A stretch of DNA of 10,269 nt from Defluviitaleaceae bacterium (lineage in GTDB: Bacteria; Bacillota; Clostridia; Lachnospirales; UBA5962), in NCBI GenBank assembly GCA_009780765.1, contig WQZK01000042.1, forward strand, positions 1-10,269. The letters run 5' to 3'. The first letter of the stretch is position 1. The number at the start of each line of letters is the position of its first letter. Shown piece after piece: positions 7,501 through 10,269 of this stretch. The translations under genes and the position numbers were made by a program. Below the pieces are notes generated by a model. It was not told where the DNA came from. It worked only from the letters and a program-made list of their open reading frames with translations, and ran no database searches.

Positions 7501-7689
7501 GCCTTGCCTTCTAAGGGATTTCGCGTTGGGTATGAAGAATTTTTAGAAAAACTCGAGCTTGCAGCATCGAAAGTTAAAGAAGCAGGCGAGCGAATTATAT
7601 CGGGTGATATTTCAGCAAACCCGTTTGAGGAAGAAGATTGCTCTTGGTGCAATTACAATAATATTTGCAAATTTGAAGGGAAAAAATAA
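4516..7689 (+). CDS. addB: ATP-dependent helicase/nuclease subunit B
   Basis: Subunit B of the AddAB helicase-nuclease, which resects double-strand ends and hands DNA to RecA in Firmicutes (RecBCD counterpart). At 1057 aa it is somewhat shorter than Bacillus AddB. Residues 8-15 are a Walker A motif, GRSGSGKT. The C-terminal RecB-family nuclease shows His767 (LGNLFHDVL), Asp881 and Asp884 in GRIDRID at 878-884, IIDYKSG at 896-902 with catalytic-type Asp898 and Lys900, and QLLVY at 918-922. Cys737 (LRCPFAYF), Cys1042, Cys1045 and Cys1051 have the C...C-x2-C-x5-C spacing that holds the 4Fe-4S cluster in AddB. All nuclease and cluster residues are intact, so it should be active. The ATG at 4516 has GAGGGTGA just upstream. 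Its usual partner addA is not next to it; hemW follows after one nt. Confidence 0.95.
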   Translation: MSLRFILGRSGSGKTTVCLNEIVENNKNADSSLIYIVPEQFSIQSEKNILEKSGLFAIMDIHVLSFKRLAYYVFSETGLKAGKILEDTGKFILLRKIINELKNEFVYYENPNITKGFIEKIAETITEFYEYNISITELLENTQNNERLALKIKDLGLIYNKFLEYLGENYISTDETLDILAEKIFESNFLENTEVWIDEFSAFTPQELNVIKALLAKVKRVNIALAIGENDIFSNTTKETKEKIIKIAQDLGVKVEPAKNLKTLYRYENSPELKFLETQYFNYSSKQYDEKNKRVKTYAAKNRYEEVVFLADYITYLVRENSWEYNDIAIITSDISLYENLIHPIFKLYDFSFFIDKNNDVLGSPLVELIRSLLGIYVGNWSTDSILRFLRTGMTQIPSEEIDVFENYIISYGIRGYKWEQSEWYYGFKQDKSIFDFNNIHEIKNKIMDMLQGFNDGIKLTKKLSVKDFSIKVYNFLAKINVGEKLNILGGQHLQIWDIVKSLFEKLVEIMGNVSMPIKEFAEILDAGFFSLNMGSIPTSQDRIIVGDLVRTRLSSIKAMFILGANEGLFPQIASEKGIFTDDERAYIKDTSLEIAPDSKTRMLFDNFTLYQALTKPEKLLVLSCSLSDTNGKSLFVSSTIQRINKLFIDSKITEEDRKIIEISSPNAMLERSIEKITKNEHDELTRWFLESQEYAPKIEKYISSKKKEILSQNAIETVYKADIKTSVSRIEKYLRCPFAYFVRHNLEAIEREEYRIKKLDLGNLFHDVLEEFSHLLQKDNIEWKNISKEQINFYAEEAFAIVQKELKTDLFFSDEKNAYTFARALKIAKRSIWALSEHIKSGNFKPYGDEVDFGGAKSQIKGISLEINENHKFSLTGRIDRIDTFEYGEKSYIKIIDYKSGNKEFKLKDVENGMQLQLLVYMKSILENGKDIIKADYKIMPGGVLYFKINDPIINIDYKNAKKDIEGMILEKFKMSGLVLSDENVISALDGDGKALPSKGFRVGYEEFLEKLELAASKVKEAGERIISGDISANPFEEEDCSWCNYNNICKFEGKK

Positions 7690-7690
7690 T

Positions 7691-8773
7691 ATGAAAAAAA
7701 TTGGCATTTACGTTCATATCCCATTTTGTGTTAAAAAATGCTTGTACTGCGATTTTATTTCTTTTGCTTCGCATGAAGGGTATTTTGAAGCGTACAAAAA
7801 TGCTCTCATTGAAGAAATAAGGGCAGCTAGGCAAAAGAGTAACAGTCAAATAGCCTCAATTTTTATAGGTGGGGGAACACCAACTATTTTGCCATCGTCT
7901 TACATCGAAGAGGTCATGCTAGAATTATCAAAATTTAATTTAAGCGAAAGCGTAGAAATTACAATCGAAGCAAATCCCAAAACACTATCTTTAGAAATGC
8001 TTAAAAATCTTAAGAAAATGGGCATAAATAGGCTTAGTATTGGGCTTCAAGCATGGCAGAATTTGCTTTTAAAAACGCTTGGACGTAGCCACTCGCTTGA
8101 GGATTTTTTAAGGAATTTTCAAGATGCTAGAAGCGTTGGATTTAATAATATAAGTATCGACCTAATGTTCGCACTTCCTAACCAAACTTTGGAAATGTGG
8201 CAAGAAACCTTGGAGCAAGTTATTAGTCTAAACCCTGAACATGTTTCCTTATATAGCCTTATAATTGAGGAAGGCACTCATTTTTTCGATCTCTACGATA
8301 GTATAGACGAAGCCCTCGACAGAAAAATGTACCACCTTGCAAAGAAGCTTCTTGAAGAAAATGGGTATAAACAATACGAAATATCAAATTTTTCTAAGCT
8401 TGGGCTTGAATCTAAGCATAACCTTTTGTACTGGGAAATGAATGATTATTATGGCTTTGGACTCAATGCTCATTCAATGCTTGATAATACTAGATTTTCT
8501 AATACTAGCAACTTAAAAAAATATATAAATAACCCCACGGATTCTAAAGAAAACATTATAACCCTCTCTGAAAAAGACATCATGGAGGAAAGCATATTTT
8601 TGGGGCTTAGAAAAACATCGGGAGTTGATATAAGTAAATATTTTGATATTTATAAAGATGTTATCGAAAAAAACATTGCTCTTGGGCTTTTAAAAATGCA
8701 CAAAAACATAATTTTTTTAACAGAAAAAGGTATGGATTTGGCAAATATAGTTATGGCGGAGTTTATATTATGA
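7691..8773 (+). CDS. hemW: HemW-type radical SAM protein (heme chaperone, coproporphyrinogen oxidase-like)
   Basis: A 360-aa radical SAM protein. Cys13, Cys17 and Cys20 (HIPFCVKKCLYCDF) form the CxxxCxxC site for the 4Fe-4S cluster that cleaves SAM. The next residues are Asp-Phe, as in HemW, and not the extra Cys of true HemN. GGGTP at 60-64 is the SAM-binding glycine motif. HNLLYW at 243-248 is the motif whose His is linked to heme binding in HemW. A HemN C-terminal domain occupies about 300-360. Old annotations call such genes oxygen-independent coproporphyrinogen III oxidase; heme insertion into respiratory proteins is the better-supported role. The ATG at 7691 fits the start of the conserved domain and has AAGGG in the end of addB. 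An in-frame start further upstream (7559) would add 44 residues overlapping addB with no homology and is rejected. No heme synthesis genes are nearby. Confidence 0.94.
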   Translation: MKKIGIYVHIPFCVKKCLYCDFISFASHEGYFEAYKNALIEEIRAARQKSNSQIASIFIGGGTPTILPSSYIEEVMLELSKFNLSESVEITIEANPKTLSLEMLKNLKKMGINRLSIGLQAWQNLLLKTLGRSHSLEDFLRNFQDARSVGFNNISIDLMFALPNQTLEMWQETLEQVISLNPEHVSLYSLIIEEGTHFFDLYDSIDEALDRKMYHLAKKLLEENGYKQYEISNFSKLGLESKHNLLYWEMNDYYGFGLNAHSMLDNTRFSNTSNLKKYINNPTDSKENIITLSEKDIMEESIFLGLRKTSGVDISKYFDIYKDVIEKNIALGLLKMHKNIIFLTEKGMDLANIVMAEFIL

Positions 8774-9402
8774 TAGAAAAATATACCACACTATACGAAG
8801 AGTTCACAACCGAAATTATAATAAAAAAATCACGATTTATTGCAACAGCGTTTAAGGCGGATACAGAGAACGAGTTAGTTGCTACTTTAACACGCCTAAA
8901 AAGGGAATATAATGACGCTAACCACAATGTTTTTGCCTACACAACAGGGCTAACACAAAAAATATTAAGACAATCAGATGATGGCGAGCCATCCGGAACA
9001 GCCGGAAAGCCCGCCTTGGAAGTTATAAAAAGCTTAGAGCTTACAAATGTTGGCGTAAATATCACCCGTTATTTTGGCGGTGTAATGCTTGGAGCTGGTG
9101 GCTTAACAAGAGCTTATCGCGAATCAGCTGCTGCCGCATTTTCTCATGCTCAGCTTGTAGAAATGCGATACTATAGCGTTTTAGAAGCCTCACTACCCTA
9201 CACTTTTTACGATAAATTAATGAGAGTCATAAGCCAAAACTCTTATATTATAAAAAATTCTAATTTTGGCGAAATTGTTTCTCTAGATATTGCCTTGCCT
9301 TTTGGCAATGTTGACGATTTTAATAAACAAATCGCAAACTTATCTATGGGAAGCATAAACATCACTCAAAAAAATAATTATTACGAACCGTTTTTATTGT
9401 AA
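8770..9402 (+). CDS. yigZ: YigZ/IMPACT family protein (UPF0029 plus DUF1949)
   Basis: A 210-aa member of the YigZ/YvyE family, related to eukaryotic IMPACT, usual length for bacteria. The N-terminal UPF0029 domain has SDDGEPSGTAGKP at 69-81 and RYFGGVMLGAGGLTRAYRES at 100-119, both diagnostic. The C-terminal part (about 135-210) fits the DUF1949 ferredoxin-like domain. The biochemical role is not settled; links to translation and stress control come from IMPACT homologues. The ATG at 8770 overlaps the hemW stop as ATGA, with GGAG eight nt upstream, so it is likely co-translated with hemW. Its stop overlaps the convergent gene on the other strand by 9 bp, leaving no room for a terminator between them. 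Confidence 0.93.
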   Translation: MIEKYTTLYEEFTTEIIIKKSRFIATAFKADTENELVATLTRLKREYNDANHNVFAYTTGLTQKILRQSDDGEPSGTAGKPALEVIKSLELTNVGVNITRYFGGVMLGAGGLTRAYRESAAAAFSHAQLVEMRYYSVLEASLPYTFYDKLMRVISQNSYIIKNSNFGEIVSLDIALPFGNVDDFNKQIANLSMGSINITQKNNYYEPFLL

Positions 9403-10215
9403 GCTTTTGATATACAACATTTTTAAAGAAATTATATCGCAAAATTTTTTATTAATCATTAATATTATCTTTTTGCTTTGTACTTCGTTTGCTGTATTGT
9501 AATGTTCTAAAAGTTCTTTAATTATTTTGCTTTCTGTATCTATAGCTAAACTTAAGCCATCTTCAAAGCCAACTGTGTCGTTTATCCTAACGTCTTTAAT
9601 TTCATAAGAATTTCCATACATGTTTTGATAAATTTGGCTTAATTCTTCTGAACGAGCAGTGCTTTCTTGGCTTATACTTTCAAGAATTTTTTTATGTTCG
9701 GCGGTTTTTGAAACACTCGCTAAATGCTTATAATAAAGCGATGCATTTCTTTCGTTTTGTATAAATTTAGAAAAATCTTCAGATGTAACGTTATTTTCTA
9801 CTGTATTTATTTCAGTGTTTGTTTCAGCATTTCCACCCATCACTTTTCTTATTTCTTCCATTGTTTTTTCATCTATTTGCTCGTAAGATGCAATTCCATT
9901 AGATTTTGGTAAACTTGGCCAATTATTACTTGGCTGATTATTTTGCTCCAGTTCTTTTGGCGTCCAATTAGTAAGTGGAGTTTCTCCCTTTAATGGCTCG
10001 AAAGTTGGCAAATTGTTTAAATTTGGCATAGTTCTTCTGCCAGATTGTGGTGCTTGACGCTGATTGTTACTTCTAGGCATATTTTGTTGCTGGCCATGGC
10101 TGTTTCTGCGCATATTTTGCATGTGCTGTTGCTGGTTATTTCTAGGCATATACTGTTGCCTATTATTAATATTTCTAAAAATATTTGGATGACGGTTAAA
10201 ATTTTTAGGCGGCAT
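9394..10215 (-). CDS. Ferritin-like domain protein with N/Q/R/M-rich low-complexity head
   Basis: A 273-aa protein I cannot name. Residues 1-65 are low complexity, rich in Asn, Gln, Arg and Met, with MPRNN/MPRSNN units at 23-27 and 46-51. Residues 66-145 are a polar Pro/Asn/Glu linker. From about 146 the tail looks like a helical ferritin-like bundle: DFSKFIQNERNASLYYKHLA at 147-166, then AEHKKILESISQESTARSEELSQIY in the second helix, then a third and fourth helix. Glu155 and Glu228 are where diiron ligands could sit, but the second helix lacks the ExxH of ferritins and rubrerythrins, so metal binding is doubtful. There is no signal peptide or membrane helix. The ATG at 10215 is chosen over one at 10263 because AGAGGTG sits five nt upstream. 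A spore- or coat-associated role is possible from similar clostridial proteins, but this is only inference. Confidence 0.75.
   Translation of the reverse strand: MPPKNFNRHPNIFRNINNRQQYMPRNNQQQHMQNMRRNSHGQQQNMPRSNNQRQAPQSGRRTMPNLNNLPTFEPLKGETPLTNWTPKELEQNNQPSNNWPSLPKSNGIASYEQIDEKTMEEIRKVMGGNAETNTEINTVENNVTSEDFSKFIQNERNASLYYKHLASVSKTAEHKKILESISQESTARSEELSQIYQNMYGNSYEIKDVRINDTVGFEDGLSLAIDTESKIIKELLEHYNTANEVQSKKIILMINKKFCDIISLKMLYIKSLQ
10071..10159. repeat. Two imperfect 20-bp copies in the low-complexity head
   Basis: TTCTAGGCAT plus ten further bases at 10071-10090 recurs at 10140-10159 with two mismatches. The spacing is 69 bp, exactly 23 codons, so both copies encode the same Q-Q-x-M-P-R core in frame. 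The sequence between them is only weakly repeated. It suggests the head grew by internal duplication. Confidence 0.6.
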
Positions 10216-10269
10216 TTCAACACCTCTTCGAAAATTTTGGCAATGCTTAATAACCACATTCACTTTGCA

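Noticed and set aside
7559..7690. Upstream extension of hemW by 44 codons
   Set aside because: The added residues overlap addB in another frame and precede the conserved HemW N-terminus, which begins exactly at the ATG at 7691.
10017..10259. Second minus-strand open frame overlapping the ferritin-like gene's head
   Set aside because: It is a shadow in another frame of the low-complexity coding region and has no separate ribosome binding site or homology.

Overview
The window is strongly AT-rich, densely packed, uses the standard code, and has strong GGAGG-type ribosome binding sites and sigma-A-like promoters. AddB (the Gram-positive RecBCD counterpart), a HemW-type radical SAM protein and a clostridial-style Mrp cluster together suggest an anaerobic low-GC Firmicute, most likely a member of the Clostridia. 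I cannot name a genus.

Layout. (1) Positions 1-3431, minus strand: a six-gene Mrp/Mbh-type cation/proton antiporter operon in the order mrpE-F-G-(A C-terminus+B fusion)-C-D. It is transcribed from a good promoter at 3478-3506, and mrpD runs off the left edge. The large N-terminal NuoL-like antiporter domain of MrpA is absent from this part of the operon; only its C-terminal piece is present, fused to MrpB. This is the arrangement of the antiporter module of archaeal Mbh-type complexes and of many anaerobe Mrp clusters. (2) Positions 3432-3967: an intergenic region of about 540 bp with the mrp promoter, two intrinsic terminators pointing left, a short hairpin and direct repeat, and a 102-bp palindromic interspersed-type repeat. 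(3) Positions 3968-4423, minus: a small membrane-anchored protein whose outer domain resembles a degenerate FMN-binding domain. (4) Positions 4516-9402, plus: addB-hemW-yigZ, a tight run (1-nt gap, then a 4-nt ATGA overlap) driven by a near-consensus promoter at 4467-4495. (5) Positions 9394-10215, minus: a protein with an N/Q/R/M-rich disordered head and a ferritin-like helical tail, convergent with yigZ and overlapping it by 9 bp.

How the genes work together. The Mrp proteins form one membrane complex that moves Na+/H+ across the membrane; what it is coupled to lies outside the window. The plus-strand run combines DNA repair (AddB), a heme-related radical SAM protein and a conserved IMPACT-family protein. 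It looks like a housekeeping run rather than one pathway. I see no RNA genes, CRISPR array, transposase or phage genes. Most of the window is ordinary. The less explained parts are the ferritin-like protein with its low-complexity head, the small FMN-binding-like membrane protein and the compound repeat region.
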